This document shows, one piece after another, positions 16,946-25,606 of a DNA stretch of 64,000 nt. Made by a program: the position numbers and the translations under genes. The notes beneath the pieces are model-generated. The model did no database searches, was not told where the DNA came from, and saw nothing but the letters and a program-made list of their open reading frames with translations. The first letter of the stretch is position 1, and every line of letters starts with the position of its first letter. The DNA comes from Paracoccus seriniphilus (GTDB lineage: Bacteria > Pseudomonadota > Alphaproteobacteria > Rhodobacterales > Rhodobacteraceae). The stretch is taken from assembly GCF_028553745.1 (NCBI RefSeq), contig NZ_CP067129.1:1160501-1224500 (forward strand), read 5' to 3'.

Positions 16946-17689
16946 TTATTCCGCCGGTTTCTCGGCCGATGCTGCGGCGCTTGCCTGTTCGGCATAGTTC
17001 GACAATTCGTTGAAGGCAGCCGTGAAACCCGACAGGGACAGGTCAAGCTGGACCGGGTTCTTCGGATCGCCGCCAAAGGGCATCAGCGACAGCTTGGCCT
17101 TGTTGCCGCCCTTGAGCTTGGCCAGTTCCGGTTCGGCAAAACCGATGCGGGCCACGCATCCGACCGGAGCGCAGAAGCTGAAGGGATATTGCTGTGCCTT
17201 GCCGCTGTCGACCGCGAAGCCGAGCCCTCTGATCAGGTCGGTCTCCAGAGGCGCGATGATGGTTGCTCCGGCAGCCACATCGCTGTTCTTCAGCGGGATC
17301 AGCGTGATTTCAGCGACCGAGTTGCCCTCGCCATCTTTCATCAGCTGATACAATTCGCAGGGATCCTGCCCCTGGGCGGCACGGATGCACCGCAGCATCC
17401 AGTCCGTATGGGTGGATTTGACGTAATAGCTGCCGACCTGCGGCTCGTCCGAAGCTGCCTCGGCCACTTCGCCTTCGTCGGGCGTTGCTTCGTCGGGCGC
17501 CATTTTGGCTGCAAGAGCCTCGGCCAGTTCTGCAGCCTCGGGCCGAGCGGTCGGGGCCTGATCGCCTGCTGGCTGCTGGGCAACGGCGCCGTTGTCTTCT
17601 GCGGCGTCAGTCGTGCTGTCCTGGGCGAAGGCCGGAGCCGCAACAAGAGCCAGCGCTGCCAGCAATGTATGCGAGGGTTTGATCGGCAT
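16946..17689 (-). CDS. IalB-like (invasion-associated locus B) periplasmic protein
   Basis: 247 residues. A signal peptide ends near residue 22 (AAPAFAQ). A 65-residue Ala/Glu/Asp/Pro-rich linker precedes an IalB domain (about 95-235), recognised by DWMLRCIRAAQGQDPCELYQ, LPFGG-like turns and the paired cysteines in FCAPVGC. IalB-family proteins are widespread in alphaproteobacteria and most have no proven role outside Bartonella. Single gene, closed by the hairpin shared with the KAS operon. Confidence 0.85.
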   Translation of the reverse strand: MPIKPSHTLLAALALVAAPAFAQDSTTDAAEDNGAVAQQPAGDQAPTARPEAAELAEALAAKMAPDEATPDEGEVAEAASDEPQVGSYYVKSTHTDWMLRCIRAAQGQDPCELYQLMKDGEGNSVAEITLIPLKNSDVAAGATIIAPLETDLIRGLGFAVDSGKAQQYPFSFCAPVGCVARIGFAEPELAKLKGGNKAKLSLMPFGGDPKNPVQLDLSLSGFTAAFNELSNYAEQASAAASAEKPAE

Positions 17690-17925
17690 GTCTATGTCTT
17701 CCCTTTGCTCGATAGTCCCTGTCCGCCTAGCATGTCTGCAATGCTTTGTCAGTGCACAACGACGACGACCGGGATCACCAAGGATTGAGGGCCGGATTGG
17801 CTTTCATGAGGACCGTCGCCGAAATTTCATCCCGCTCTCTTGCGCAATGACAAGGTGATCCCCAATTGGCCGGAACAGCGGCATGCTCTGGGGAAGAGAA
17901 CCGGGACCGTGACGCATCACGCCAT

Positions 17926-17998
17926 GAAAAGGGCCGCGGTTTTCCCGCGGCCCCGACGCTAAGGCGCCCTCTCCCTGCCGGACTGGCCGGTCGTCATT
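17926..17998 (-). ncRNA. Candidate small RNA, about 73 nt
   Basis: On the minus strand a -35 TTGACG (18028-18033) and -10 TAGCGT (18005-18010), exactly 17 bases apart, would start a transcript near 17998. It would end at a 9 bp GGGCCGCGG stem (17931-17953) followed by TTTTC. The transcript has no credible ORF. It lies directly after another terminator, so it would be an independent unit. No family recognised. Confidence 0.4.
17927..17953 (-). terminator. Intrinsic terminator, minus strand
   Basis: Stem CCGCGGCCC / GGGCCGCGG of 9 bp with a 5-base loop, followed on the minus strand by TTTTC. Strong hairpin and T tract with no protein gene upstream, which implies a small RNA. Confidence 0.65.
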
Positions 17999-18057
17999 GT
18001 GTGCACGCTAGTCGTGCCGCCGTGATCCGTCAACAGGCTATACAGACAGGTTTTGCC

Positions 18058-18086
18058 ATAAAAATGCCGCGCCCCGGGGCGCGGCA
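18058..18086 (-). terminator. Intrinsic terminator, minus strand
   Basis: A perfect 22-base palindrome (9 bp stem TGCCGCGCC with CCGG loop) at 18065-18086 is followed on the minus strand by TTTTTAT. Confidence 0.75.
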
Positions 18087-18150
18087 GTCAGGCAGGGAGG
18101 ATGTTCGGTGCGTGCACAGGCTGCCGAACGATTCCCATGCTGGCACAGGG
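18058..18150 (-). ncRNA. Candidate small RNA with CCTCCC loop, about 80-90 nt
   Basis: Upstream of the terminator at 18058-18086, the minus strand shows a 6 bp GTTCGG/CCGAAC hairpin (18103-18129), then an unpaired ATCCTCCCTGCCTGA linker containing an anti-ribosome-site CCTCC, then the terminator stem and TTTTTAT. This is the usual layout of a trans-acting, Hfq-type regulator and recalls the CcsR RNAs of Rhodobacter. The 5' end is uncertain; an AT-rich ACAATACAAATTT near 18155 could be the -10 zone. Confidence 0.4.
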
Positions 18151-18223
18151 CGGTTAAATTTGTATTGTCTTGCTGCGCCCTGTTGGCGCAACAAAACGAC
18201 ATTTGCGATTGGAGGCCTTGGCT

Positions 18224-19789
18224 ATGGCGACTGTGCTGAATGAGAGCGACGGCACGATTTTCGTGGGGGGTGCCGGTCAGGATTACCAGGTGCCACAATC
18301 GCTGCTGCTGAAATATGCCAATCGTCACGGCATGATCGCCGGGGCGACGGGTACGGGCAAGACCGTCACGTTGCAGACGCTTGCCGAAAGCCTGTCGCTG
18401 GCGGGGGTGCCGGTCTTCCTGTCCGATGTCAAAGGTGATCTGGCCGGCTTGTCGCAGGCCGGCAGCGATCAGGCCAAACTGCATGAGCCATTCCGGAAAC
18501 GCGCGGATCAGATCGGGCTGACATTGGATTATCAGGCTTTTCCCGTGACCTTCTGGGATGTCTGGGGCGAGCAGGGTCATCCGGTGCGCACGACCCCGGC
18601 TGAAATGGGGCCGCTGCTGCTGTCGCGTCTGCTGGGGCTGACCGATGCGCAGGAAGGTGTGATGAATATCGCCTTTCGCGTTGCCGATGAACAGGGTCTT
18701 GCGCTGCTGGATCTGGACGATCTTCAGGCTATGCTGGTCTGGGTCGGGCAGAATGCCAGGGAACTGTCGCTGGAATATGGCAATGTCAGTTCGGCCAGTG
18801 TGGGTGCCATTCAGCGCGCCTTGCTGGTTCTGGAAAATCAGGGTGGTGCGCATCTGTTCGGGGAACCCGCGCTGGATCTGTCGGACATGCTGGGGCAGGA
18901 CGCATCCGGACGGGGGATGATCAATATCCTGGCCGCCGACCGGCTGATGAATTCGCCCCGTCTCTATGCGACCTTTCTGCTGTGGTTGCTGTCCGAACTT
19001 TTCGAGCAACTGCCCGAGGTTGGTGATCCCGAGCGTCCGAAGATCGCCTTCTTTTTCGATGAATCGCATCTGCTGTTTGACGATGCGCCCAAGGCGCTGA
19101 TCGACAAGGTGGAACAGGTCGCCCGTCTGATCCGGTCGAAAGGTGTCAGCGTCTGGTTCATCAGCCAGAATCCCGCCGATATTCCCGAAGACATTCTTGG
19201 CCAGCTTGGCAATCGGGTTCAGCATGCGCTGCGCGCCTTTACCGCCAAGGATCAGAAGGCATTGCGACTGGCGGCCGAGAATTACCGTCCCAATCCGGAA
19301 TTCGACATTGCCGAGGCCATTCAGAGTGTCGGCACTGGCGAGGCCGTGACATCGCTGCTTGAAGCCAAGGGCATTCCAGGTATCGCCCAACGTTGCCTGA
19401 TCCGCCCGCCCTTCAGCCGTCTGGGGCCGGTGGAGGACGCCGAGCGCGCACAGATCATGCAGGACTCTCCGTTGCGGGAAAAATACACGGCACGTCTGGA
19501 GCGCGAGTCAGCCAAGGAACTGTTGCAGAAACGCGCCGAGGCCGCCGCTGCAGAGGTTGCCACCGAGAAGCCGTCGTCGAAGGATGATGATCTGTTCGAC
19601 ATGGCGCGCCCCGAATACAAGAATGCCCGCCGTTACGAGCCAAGGCAGGAAGCCAGGCCACGCAGCCGGTCATCGCGCAGCGACAGCGTGGCCGAGACAT
19701 TTGCCAAGAGCCTGGCGCGGCAACTGGGCACCAAATCGGGGCAGGCGTTGGTCAGAGGCGTGCTTGGATCTCTGTTTCGCGGGCGCTAG
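18224..19789 (+). CDS. HerA-like NTPase, DUF853/YjgR family
   Basis: 521 residues. The P-loop [10 protein letters not shown] lies near residues 40-50. Walker B is visible as [16 protein letters not shown], followed by [21 protein letters not shown] with an arginine-finger-like motif, all typical of HerA/FtsK-type DNA-translocase ATPases of the DUF853 family. The C-terminal 90 residues are charged and Arg/Ser-rich, ending in a basic Gly/Arg tail. GGAGG eight bases upstream fixes the start at 18224 rather than 18170. Its cellular role is unproven. It overlaps the end of the DUF6477 gene by 38 bp, tail to tail. Confidence 0.9.
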   Translation: MATVLNESDGTIFVGGAGQDYQVPQSLLLKYANRHGMIAGATGTGKTVTLQTLAESLSLAGVPVFLSDVKGDLAGLSQAGSDQAKLHEPFRKRADQIGLTLDYQAFPVTFWDVWGEQGHPVRTTPAEMGPLLLSRLLGLTDAQEGVMNIAFRVADEQGLALLDLDDLQAMLVWVGQNARELSLEYGNVSSASVGAIQRALLVLENQGGAHLFGEPALDLSDMLGQDASGRGMINILAADRLMNSPRLYATFLLWLLSELFEQLPEVGDPERPKIAFFFDESHLLFDDAPKALIDKVEQVARLIRSKGVSVWFISQNPADIPEDILGQLGNRVQHALRAFTAKDQKALRLAAENYRPNPEFDIAEAIQSVGTGEAVTSLLEAKGIPGIAQRCLIRPPFSRLGPVEDAERAQIMQDSPLREKYTARLERESAKELLQKRAEAAAAEVATEKPSSKDDDLFDMARPEYKNARRYEPRQEARPRSRSSRSDSVAETFAKSLARQLGTKSGQALVRGVLGSLFRGR

Positions 19790-20144
19790 GCCGCATTATC
19801 TTTGCTGCCGGGTTTGACCGTTTGTCCTTTGCCGCCCGCGCCGGGTTCTGATCGGCTGCGGCGCGCATCTCTGCCAGGATTGCGATCATCATCAGCACGT
19901 GGCGCTGCATGTCATAGCCGGACGCCTTTTTCAGACGCAGATCGTTCATGAGGGCTTCCTGTGCGCGCAGCCGGGGCAGGGCCAGTCCCGCAGGCGGGCA
20001 ACTGTCCTGATGCAGCAGTCGCGGCAGATCGCGGTTGCGTTTCCAGCCCGCCTGGCCTGCGCGTGCGGCGCGTATCAGTGTTGCTGGTCGGCGTAGCGGG
20101 GCCGGGTCCGAATGCGTGCGGAATGCGATTACATTGCTGGTCAT
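19752..20144 (-). CDS. DUF6477-like small basic protein
   Basis: 130 residues, Arg-rich, with the pattern [29 protein letters not shown] and a C-terminal [17 protein letters not shown] that I recognise as the DUF6477 family of Rhodobacteraceae. Function unknown; no membrane or signal segment. The GAGGAG site 7 bases upstream of ATG 20144 sets the start. It is divergent from the DUF6456 gene. Confidence 0.65.
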   Translation of the reverse strand: MTSNVIAFRTHSDPAPLRRPATLIRAARAGQAGWKRNRDLPRLLHQDSCPPAGLALPRLRAQEALMNDLRLKKASGYDMQRHVLMMIAILAEMRAAADQNPARAAKDKRSNPAAKIMRPSARETEIQARL

Positions 20145-20357
20145 GGGCAATCTCCTCTGAACGGTTCCGCACAGGTTCACACAACCTTAACGAGTGTTGC
20201 CAAATGGTTGAGTGCACCGTTCGCACCGGCAATGAATCGTTAAAGTTTGTTAGGGAATGTTGATGCGGAGGGCAGGGAAATCGCTGCTTTCAGACACAAA
20301 TAATGCAACCCAAAGCAGTGCGCGGCCGCATTGCTTCAGGATGACAAAGGATCTGAC
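20145..20357. promoter_or_regulatory. Divergent intergenic region DUF6477 / DUF6456
   Basis: 213 bp carrying promoters for two lineage-restricted genes. It is more AT-rich than its surroundings and holds several TTAA/GTTAA elements (near 20187 and 20240), but none fits the full CtrA consensus. Confidence 0.35.
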
Positions 20358-21494
20358 ATGACCGTATTCACCGGTGATTTCACCATCGCGGCGGGCGGCG
20401 CCGACCACCGATCCGAGATCGCCAGCGTGATCGCGACACGAACCGATCTTCCCGAGGACGCCAAGCTGTATCTGCGCCATGTCGAAGACGGGGTCTCGAT
20501 CCGCGCTCTGGCGCGCGAGGCGGGCTGCCACGCCTCGACGATCTTGCGCCGCATTCGCCGGTTCGAGGCCCGGCGCGACGATCCCCTGGTGGACCGCGCC
20601 CTTTCGTCATGCGGCAAGCGACTTGGCAAGGATGACAGGGCTGCGCTGCGGGTGCTGCGCCGGCTGGCCGAACCGGGGGCGGTCATGGCCTCGGCCGAAG
20701 GAATGGACAAGGCCATCGTGACCCGTGACGACATCAGAACGGCGGTTCTGGATCGCACGCTGGCGGAAAGCCTGGCGTTGCGGGGCTGGGTCATGATGAA
20801 TGCCGCCGGCGCGCGGATCCAGCGCTACGTGATCACCGCTGCCGGTCGCGAGGCCCTGCGCAAGATGCTGGCAGGCAAGGGGCAGGGGGCAGCCATGCCC
20901 GGTCCTGAAAATTTTGCCGATGCCACGCCTGTTGATCTGCCCTTGGGGCAGGGAATGGCCGAAGCTGGCAGCCCATTCGATCATGCCGAACGGCACCGCG
21001 TCTGGGAAAGCCGCAGGATTAGGGACCCCGAGAACGGCAAGCGGCGCAGCGTCCGGGTCAATATTGCCGAAAGCCCCCTGTTGCTGCTGGCGCGTCGGCG
21101 CGATCAGAATGGCCAGCCATTCCTGACCCCCGGCATGGTCGCGGCGGGGGAACGGCTGCGCGAGGATTTCGAACTGGCCCAGATGGGGCCGCGCGTGACC
21201 CAGAACTGGGCGGGTTTCATGACGGCGGGGGTCGATGTCTCGCATGGTGGCGGTGGCACGCGCGGCGGCTCGGAAACGGCCCGTGATCGGGTTGCGGCCG
21301 CGCTGCGTGAACTTGGTCCCGGTCTGGGTGACATCGTGTTGCGGGTCTGCTGTTTCCTGGAAGGGCTTGCCGCGACCGAGAAACGTCTGGGCTGGTCGGC
21401 CCGCTCGGGCAAGATCGTCCTGCGTCTGGCACTGATGCGGCTGGAACGACACTATGAGGAAACCTATGGTCGCGGGTCGCGCCTGATCGGCTAG
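20358..21494 (+). CDS. DUF6456 helix-turn-helix protein
   Basis: 378 residues. The N-terminal third contains a helix-turn-helix (about 45-75, VSIRALAREAGCHASTILRRIRRFE), so DNA binding is likely. A C-terminal domain (about 215-375: AESPLLLLARRRDQNGQPFL, AGERLREDFELAQ, CCFLEGLAATEKRLGW) matches DUF6456, a family restricted largely to alphaproteobacteria. AAGGA six bases upstream supports the start. It is probably a transcription factor; its targets cannot be read from the sequence. Confidence 0.75.
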   Translation: MTVFTGDFTIAAGGADHRSEIASVIATRTDLPEDAKLYLRHVEDGVSIRALAREAGCHASTILRRIRRFEARRDDPLVDRALSSCGKRLGKDDRAALRVLRRLAEPGAVMASAEGMDKAIVTRDDIRTAVLDRTLAESLALRGWVMMNAAGARIQRYVITAAGREALRKMLAGKGQGAAMPGPENFADATPVDLPLGQGMAEAGSPFDHAERHRVWESRRIRDPENGKRRSVRVNIAESPLLLLARRRDQNGQPFLTPGMVAAGERLREDFELAQMGPRVTQNWAGFMTAGVDVSHGGGGTRGGSETARDRVAAALRELGPGLGDIVLRVCCFLEGLAATEKRLGWSARSGKIVLRLALMRLERHYEETYGRGSRLIG

Positions 21495-21557
21495 CCTTGT
21501 CAATGGGGCGGGCATCGGGCAGATCTGGTCGGACCGTCACCCCTGATTGCTGAACTG

Positions 21558-22472
21558 ATGAATATCACCCTGCGCCAGCTGCGCTATTTCCTTGCCCTTG
21601 CCGAACATGGTCATTTCACCCGCGCGGCTGAAATGTCGCATGTGACGCAACCGGCCCTGTCGATGCAGATCAAGGCTCTGGAAGAGGCGGCAGGGGCCAG
21701 CCTGGTCGAACGGACCTCGACAGGAGTCGTTCTGACGCCGCGTGGCCGGCAGGTGCTGGCGGATGCAAAGCGCGTCATGGCCGCCATGTCGGGGCTGGAG
21801 CAGGGGCTGCGACAGCCGGGGCGGGGCGGACGCCTGACTCTGGGCATGATCCCGACCGTGGCGCCCTATCTGTTGCCGCAGGCCTTGCCGGTGCTGCGCG
21901 CCCGTGACATCGGGCGCGATCTGCACGTCCGTGAGGCCCAGACGGATCGTCTGCTGGACGAACTGGAAAACGGGCAGCTTGATGCCGCCGTCGTGGCCAC
22001 CCCACCGGATCGCGACAGCCTGACCGGAACCCCTCTGTTTACGGATTGTTTCATGCTGGCCGGCAGCGCCGAGCGGATTACCCAGTTCCAGAAGGATCAC
22101 GGCCCGCTGCGCCCCGAGGATTTGGATCCGGGGCAGCTCTTGCTGCTGGACGAAGGGCATTGCCTTGGCGATCAGGCACTGGAAGTCTGCGGAATCGGCC
22201 GTCACCACAGCCGGCTGGATCTGGGCGCGGCCTCTCTGGCGACGCTGTGTCGGCTGGCAGCGCAGGGGATGGGGCTGACCTTCCTGCCCGAAATTGCCCG
22301 GACGCAAGAAATGGCGGCGGCGCCGGGGCTGGCCGCGATCCGTTTCCCCGACCCGCAGCCCTGCCGCCAGGTGCTGTTGATGCGGCGTATCACGACGGTC
22401 ACCGATGGCTGGTTCGATGATCTGGCGCAGACGCTGAAAGAGGCGGGTCAGGCGCTGCTTGCCTCAGGGTGA
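21558..22472 (+). CDS. oxyR: OxyR, peroxide-sensing LysR-type regulator
   Basis: 304 residues. N-terminal LysR winged helix (HFTRAAEMSHVTQPALSMQIKALEE), C-terminal sensor domain. The two redox cysteines are present with the OxyR spacing: Cys202 and Cys211 in LLDEGHCLGDQALEVC. Oxidation of this pair by H2O2 switches OxyR to an activator (or relieves repression) of peroxide defence genes. It converges with a peroxiredoxin gene 56 bp away, which fits a peroxide-defence locus, although that gene's promoter is on its far side. Confidence 0.93.
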   Translation: MNITLRQLRYFLALAEHGHFTRAAEMSHVTQPALSMQIKALEEAAGASLVERTSTGVVLTPRGRQVLADAKRVMAAMSGLEQGLRQPGRGGRLTLGMIPTVAPYLLPQALPVLRARDIGRDLHVREAQTDRLLDELENGQLDAAVVATPPDRDSLTGTPLFTDCFMLAGSAERITQFQKDHGPLRPEDLDPGQLLLLDEGHCLGDQALEVCGIGRHHSRLDLGAASLATLCRLAAQGMGLTFLPEIARTQEMAAAPGLAAIRFPDPQPCRQVLLMRRITTVTDGWFDDLAQTLKEAGQALLASG

Positions 22473-22479
22473 AGGAAAA

Positions 22480-22503
22480 ACGGGGCCGCACATGCGACCC
22501 CGT
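22480..22503. terminator. Hairpin between oxyR and peroxiredoxin
   Basis: ACGGGG and CCCCGT (22480-22485 and 22498-22503) enclose an inner GCA/TGC pairing; A run on the left and position between convergent stops fit a shared terminator. Confidence 0.6.
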
Positions 22504-22528
22504 CCGTTCCGTCGGTGAAAGGTTCCGC

Positions 22529-23077
22529 TCAGGCAGGTTCGGAAACCTTGGCCTTTTGCAGATATGCCATCACCGTTTCGGGCGAGGATTCGCCATAGGG
22601 ATCCTCGGGGTGGTTGTCTGCGCGGCCGGGCTCTTCGAACCAGGCTTCGACGACGCCGTCATTGATGACGGCGGCATAGCGCCAGCTGCGGGCGCCAAAG
22701 CCCAGATTGTCCTTGCGCACCAGCATGCCGGCCTTTTCGGTGAACTCGCCCGAACCATCGGGGATGACCGTCACGTTTTTCAGGCCCTGAGCCTTGGCCC
22801 ATTGGTTCATGACAAAGCTGTCATTGACCGACATGCAGTAGATTGCGTCGATGCCCAGATCGCGCATTTCGTCAAAAGCCTTTTCAAAGCCCGGCAACTG
22901 ATAGGTCGAGCAGGTCGGCGTGAACGCCCCCGGCAAGGAGAACAGCACCACGCGCTTGCCTTTGAAATAGTCGTCCGAGGTCAGCGTTTCCCAGCGGTAC
23001 GGATTCGGTCCACCGACCGATTCATCGCGTACGCGGGTCTGAAAGCTGACTTGAGGAACTTTGCTACCGATATCCAT
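22529..23077 (-). CDS. Prx5-type peroxiredoxin
   Basis: 182 residues. The thioredoxin-like fold carries the peroxidatic Cys56 in LPGAFTPTCSTYQLPGF and another cysteine, Cys81, in AIYCMSVND, the pattern of the Prx5 (AhpE-unlike, PMP20-like) group. It reduces H2O2 and organic peroxides in the cytosol, usually with glutathione/glutaredoxin as electron donor. Next to oxyR and divergent from lipA; OxyR control of its promoter (23078-23224) is likely but no clear site was found. Confidence 0.92.
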   Translation of the reverse strand: MDIGSKVPQVSFQTRVRDESVGGPNPYRWETLTSDDYFKGKRVVLFSLPGAFTPTCSTYQLPGFEKAFDEMRDLGIDAIYCMSVNDSFVMNQWAKAQGLKNVTVIPDGSGEFTEKAGMLVRKDNLGFGARSWRYAAVINDGVVEAWFEEPGRADNHPEDPYGESSPETVMAYLQKAKVSEPA

Positions 23078-23224
23078 GGATCTTTCCTTTCAGCACGATT
23101 CTGCCTCCTCCCGTATCCCGTGCCGCGTCGCGGCAACCGGGATATGCACCTGCAGCATGGACGGCAGCGTTGATCAAGCCCCCTTAAGTCGTTAAGCAGA
23201 AAAAAACGCATCGAAAGATTGCTC

Positions 23225-24184
23225 ATGACCGATCAGACAAGCTCTCAGCCGCCGCGCCTGCGGCACCCTGAAAAGGCCCATCGCGCCGACCAGGCACAGC
23301 CGCGCAAGCCAGACTGGATCCGCGTCAAGGCGCCGACCTCCGAGGGCTACAAGCAGACCCGTGATATCCTGCGCGAGAACCGGCTTTCGACGGTCTGCGA
23401 AGAGGCCGGTTGCCCCAATGTCGGCGAATGCTGGAGCCAGGGCCACGCAACCATGATGATCATGGGCGAAATCTGCACCCGCGGCTGTTCCTTCTGCAAT
23501 GTCATTACCGGCCGGCCCGATACGCTGGATGCCTTTGAACCGGGCCGGGTGGCCCATGCGGTGCAGAAGCTGGGACTGAAACATGTGGTCATCACCTCGG
23601 TGGACCGCGACGACCTCGACGATGGCGGGGCCGAGCATTTCGCCCAGACCATTCGCGCCATCCGGCACCGTTCGCCCAATTCGACGATCGAGGTGCTGAC
23701 GCCGGACTTTCTGAAGTCCAAGCCCGGTTCCCTGGAAACCGTGGTCGAGGCGCGCCCTGATGTCTTCAACCACAATCTTGAAACGGTGCCAGGGCTCTAT
23801 CCCACGGTGCGGCCCGGTGCGCGTTATTTCCATTCACTGCGTCTGCTGCAGCGGGTCAAGGAGCTGGATCCGACGATGTTCACCAAATCCGGCATCATGG
23901 TCGGCCTGGGCGAGGATCGGCAGGGTGTGCTGCAGGTAATGGATGACATGCGCGCCGCCGATGTCGATTTCATGACCATCGGGCAATATCTGCAGCCGAC
24001 ACCGAAACATCACCGCCTGGATCGCTTCGTCACGCCCGAGGAATTCGCCAGCTATGAAAAGGCGGCCTATGGCAAGGGCTTCCTGATGGTCTCGGCCACG
24101 CCACTGACGCGATCTTCCTATCATGCCGGCGACGATTTCGCGCGTCTGCGCAGCGCCCGGCTGAAAAAACTGGGCCTCGCCTGA
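23225..24184 (+). CDS. lipA: Lipoyl synthase
   Basis: Radical SAM enzyme of 319 residues inserting two sulfurs into octanoyl-bound lipoyl domains. The auxiliary cluster cysteines are Cys58, Cys63 and Cys69 ([12 protein letters not shown]) and the SAM cluster cysteines Cys84, Cys88 and Cys91 (CTRGCSFC). The C-terminal [10 protein letters not shown] includes the serine that ligates the auxiliary cluster. ATG 23225 is chosen over the TTG at 23219; the ribosome site is weak. Two hairpins follow. Confidence 0.96.
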   Translation: MTDQTSSQPPRLRHPEKAHRADQAQPRKPDWIRVKAPTSEGYKQTRDILRENRLSTVCEEAGCPNVGECWSQGHATMMIMGEICTRGCSFCNVITGRPDTLDAFEPGRVAHAVQKLGLKHVVITSVDRDDLDDGGAEHFAQTIRAIRHRSPNSTIEVLTPDFLKSKPGSLETVVEARPDVFNHNLETVPGLYPTVRPGARYFHSLRLLQRVKELDPTMFTKSGIMVGLGEDRQGVLQVMDDMRAADVDFMTIGQYLQPTPKHHRLDRFVTPEEFASYEKAAYGKGFLMVSATPLTRSSYHAGDDFARLRSARLKKLGLA

Positions 24185-24192
24185 GGTGCCGT

Positions 24193-24273
24193 TGCGCCGC
24201 CGGGCATGGCGGCGCAGCATATGAACAGACAGACGCTCCGCCGATGCAACCGCGCCGGCGGAGCGTTGGTTTT
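24193..24273 (+). terminator. Tandem hairpins after lipA
   Basis: A TGCGCCGCC stem (24193-24216) is followed by a second, 11 bp ACGCTCCGCCG stem (24233-24266) that runs into TGGTTTTCC. The second is the more convincing intrinsic terminator. Confidence 0.7.
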
Positions 24274-24400
24274 CCGCGTTCGCTTTGGGCGGCGAATGCG
24301 CATTCCTGCTGCAAATCCCTACGTGGATTCGGAAGATCGTGGTGACGGCCGGCAACGCCGGTGCCGAACGTCAACGCGGCGGGAATGTTGCGAAACGCTC

Positions 24401-24429
24401 TTGCCAAATGTTTTGGCTGATGGTTAAAG
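24401..24429 (+). promoter_or_regulatory. Predicted promoter of tRNA-Leu
   Basis: TTGCCA (24401-24406), 17 bases, TTAAAG (24424-24429) lies 19 bases before the mature tRNA 5' end. Confidence 0.45.
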
Positions 24430-24448
24430 CCAACGCAGGCAATGGTTT

Positions 24449-24532
24449 GCCCGAGTGGCGGAATGGTAGACGCAGCGGATTCAAAATCCGCCGCCGCAAG
24501 GCATGCCGGTTCGAGTCCGGCCTCGGGTACCA
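24449..24532 (+). tRNA. tRNA-Leu(CAA)
   Basis: 84 bases including encoded CCA. Acceptor GCCCGAG pairs with CTCGGGT; the anticodon stem-loop is GCGGA-TTCAAAA-TCCGC with anticodon CAA at 24482-24484, decoding UUG. It has the long variable arm of leucine tRNAs and a T-arm loop GTTCGAGTC. A T-rich stretch follows directly and may terminate transcription. Confidence 0.96.
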
Positions 24533-25444
24533 TTTTCCTTTCAGCAAGCTGACGAAAAATCCGTTCTCTGGCGCTTGAAGCGAAATCTGCGGCATTCCAC
24601 GGGCTTTTATCTGTCCTCACCGTCCAACACTGTCCGTTCCGTCATCACATATATGGCGCGAGACAGCGATTTGCGCGGTTTCGGAAACAGATCAGCATGC
24701 CGGTGCCCTGTCTGGTGATTGCCAGGAAGTGGGCTGGACCGACAGCAAGATCGGCGCGAAGGAAATCGAGACGAGAATGGATGCCCCGATAAACAGCGCG
24801 GCGTTGCCAGCGTCACCCAGCGCAAGCAGACCCTGCGCCCCGATGATGCCAAGGGTTTGCGCAAGCATATGGGCCGAGAGCATTTTGCCGCGGTTCCCAT
24901 GTCGAAGGCCATATTCCTGAAACACAAGACATCGCGATGCTGCCGGAATCATTGCTGCAGCGCCGCATGTGCCGCGAATAGCGACATTGCATCAGATGAC
25001 TGTCAAGATATCTGCCTGGCTCAGCAAGAGTCGGCCCGCCAGTCGCATTCACGCTGCCGAAGCAAGATGAAGAGAACAACCGGCGACAAAACTCGTAACA
25101 TGAAACACACGCCGTCCGGTTGTTATGTCTCTTATGCCGCAAGCTGCCCCATGGGTCACTCTGTCCTTAAGGATAGGTTAGCCTGGGTCGCATGTTCTTG
25201 CTTTGTGAATGCATCATGAAAGGGATCATCTGGCACCGAACCGACCGGTGACATCGGGCCGGAGCGCCTGATCGCGACTGTTGCCATTTGCTGGCCCTGG
25301 CTGACGGCGCAGCGGCGTGTGGCAGGCCTTGGTCGGAATAAAAATAAAAAAGCGATATAAAAAACAAGTTTAAACATCTACTTATCGGAAATATCAATCG
25401 AGAGTTTCTTGATTCCGTTTCGCAGTTTTTCAAAGGATGTGGTC
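24533..25444. other. Non-coding, decayed region downstream of tRNA-Leu
   Basis: About 900 bp. The only recognisable content is an MFS remnant on the minus strand. The strip 25335-25410 is markedly AT-rich (AAAATAAAAAAGC, ATATAAAAAACAAG), unlike the rest of the window, and probably provides the promoter of the small ORF at 25445. No repeat of the tRNA 3' end was found that would mark an integration site. Confidence 0.6.
24692..24952 (-). pseudogene. Remnant of an MFS transporter
   Basis: An 86-codon frame contains HGNRGKMLSAHMLAQTLGI, then a hydrophobic ALFIGASILVSISFAPILL and QPT. This resembles the middle of YcaD-like MFS permeases, where a conserved NRGK loop precedes membrane segment five. 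Both flanks of the gene are missing and neighbouring frames show no continuation. I read it as a decayed fragment, not a functional protein. Confidence 0.5.
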
Positions 25445-25606
25445 ATGCCGACCATCGAACAAACCATTTACGTGACCAAGGAAATGCTCGGCTATATCGG
25501 GAACCAGCCGACCAATCCTCCGGGGATCAACCCGGGTGACGAGGGGTTTGGGCTGTATGCGCCCGATCCGCATCAGGGCCGGAGCATTGGGGGCGGGAAT
25601 CCATAG
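25445..25606 (+). CDS. Small orphan protein, 53 residues, possibly frameshifted
   Basis: Starts at ATG 25445 with a good AAAGGA site seven bases upstream. The product begins MPTIEQTIYVTKEMLGYIG, then a Pro/Gly/Asn-rich stretch and ends RSIGGGNP. No family recognised. The stop comes straight after a G5 run; adding one G would keep the frame open to 25761 and extend the protein by about 52 residues (DAAARAEIFEIFPELKERDF and a basic end, MARKMVKRHI). So it may be a whole short protein, a broken gene, or one using -1 frameshifting. It faces an exporter-type ABC gene across a 13 bp terminator. Confidence 0.5.
   Translation: MPTIEQTIYVTKEMLGYIGNQPTNPPGINPGDEGFGLYAPDPHQGRSIGGGNP

Larger units (their letters stand above)
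17690..18223. other. 534 bp non-coding region with two minus-strand hairpin terminators
   Basis: No protein gene is evident here. The left part contains the ialB promoter. The middle and right hold two GC-rich hairpins followed by T runs on the minus strand at 17927-17953 and 18058-18086. No annotated minus-strand gene ends at either one. The right end carries the GGAGG ribosome site of the HerA-like gene. Confidence 0.7.

Noticed and set aside
20240..20253. A TTAA-6-TTAG element resembling a CtrA site
   Set aside because: The spacing and second half differ from TTAA-N7-TTAAC, and such AT motifs arise easily in promoter gaps.
24030..24620. Minus-strand ORFs reading PEAGLEPACL and similar across the tRNA-Leu gene
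   Set aside because: This peptide is the well-known artefact of translating the antisense strand of a tRNA; the tRNA itself explains the sequence.
25445..25606. A lasso peptide precursor
   Set aside because: There is no YXXP leader motif, no conserved penultimate Thr before a Gly core, and no cyclase or protease gene nearby.
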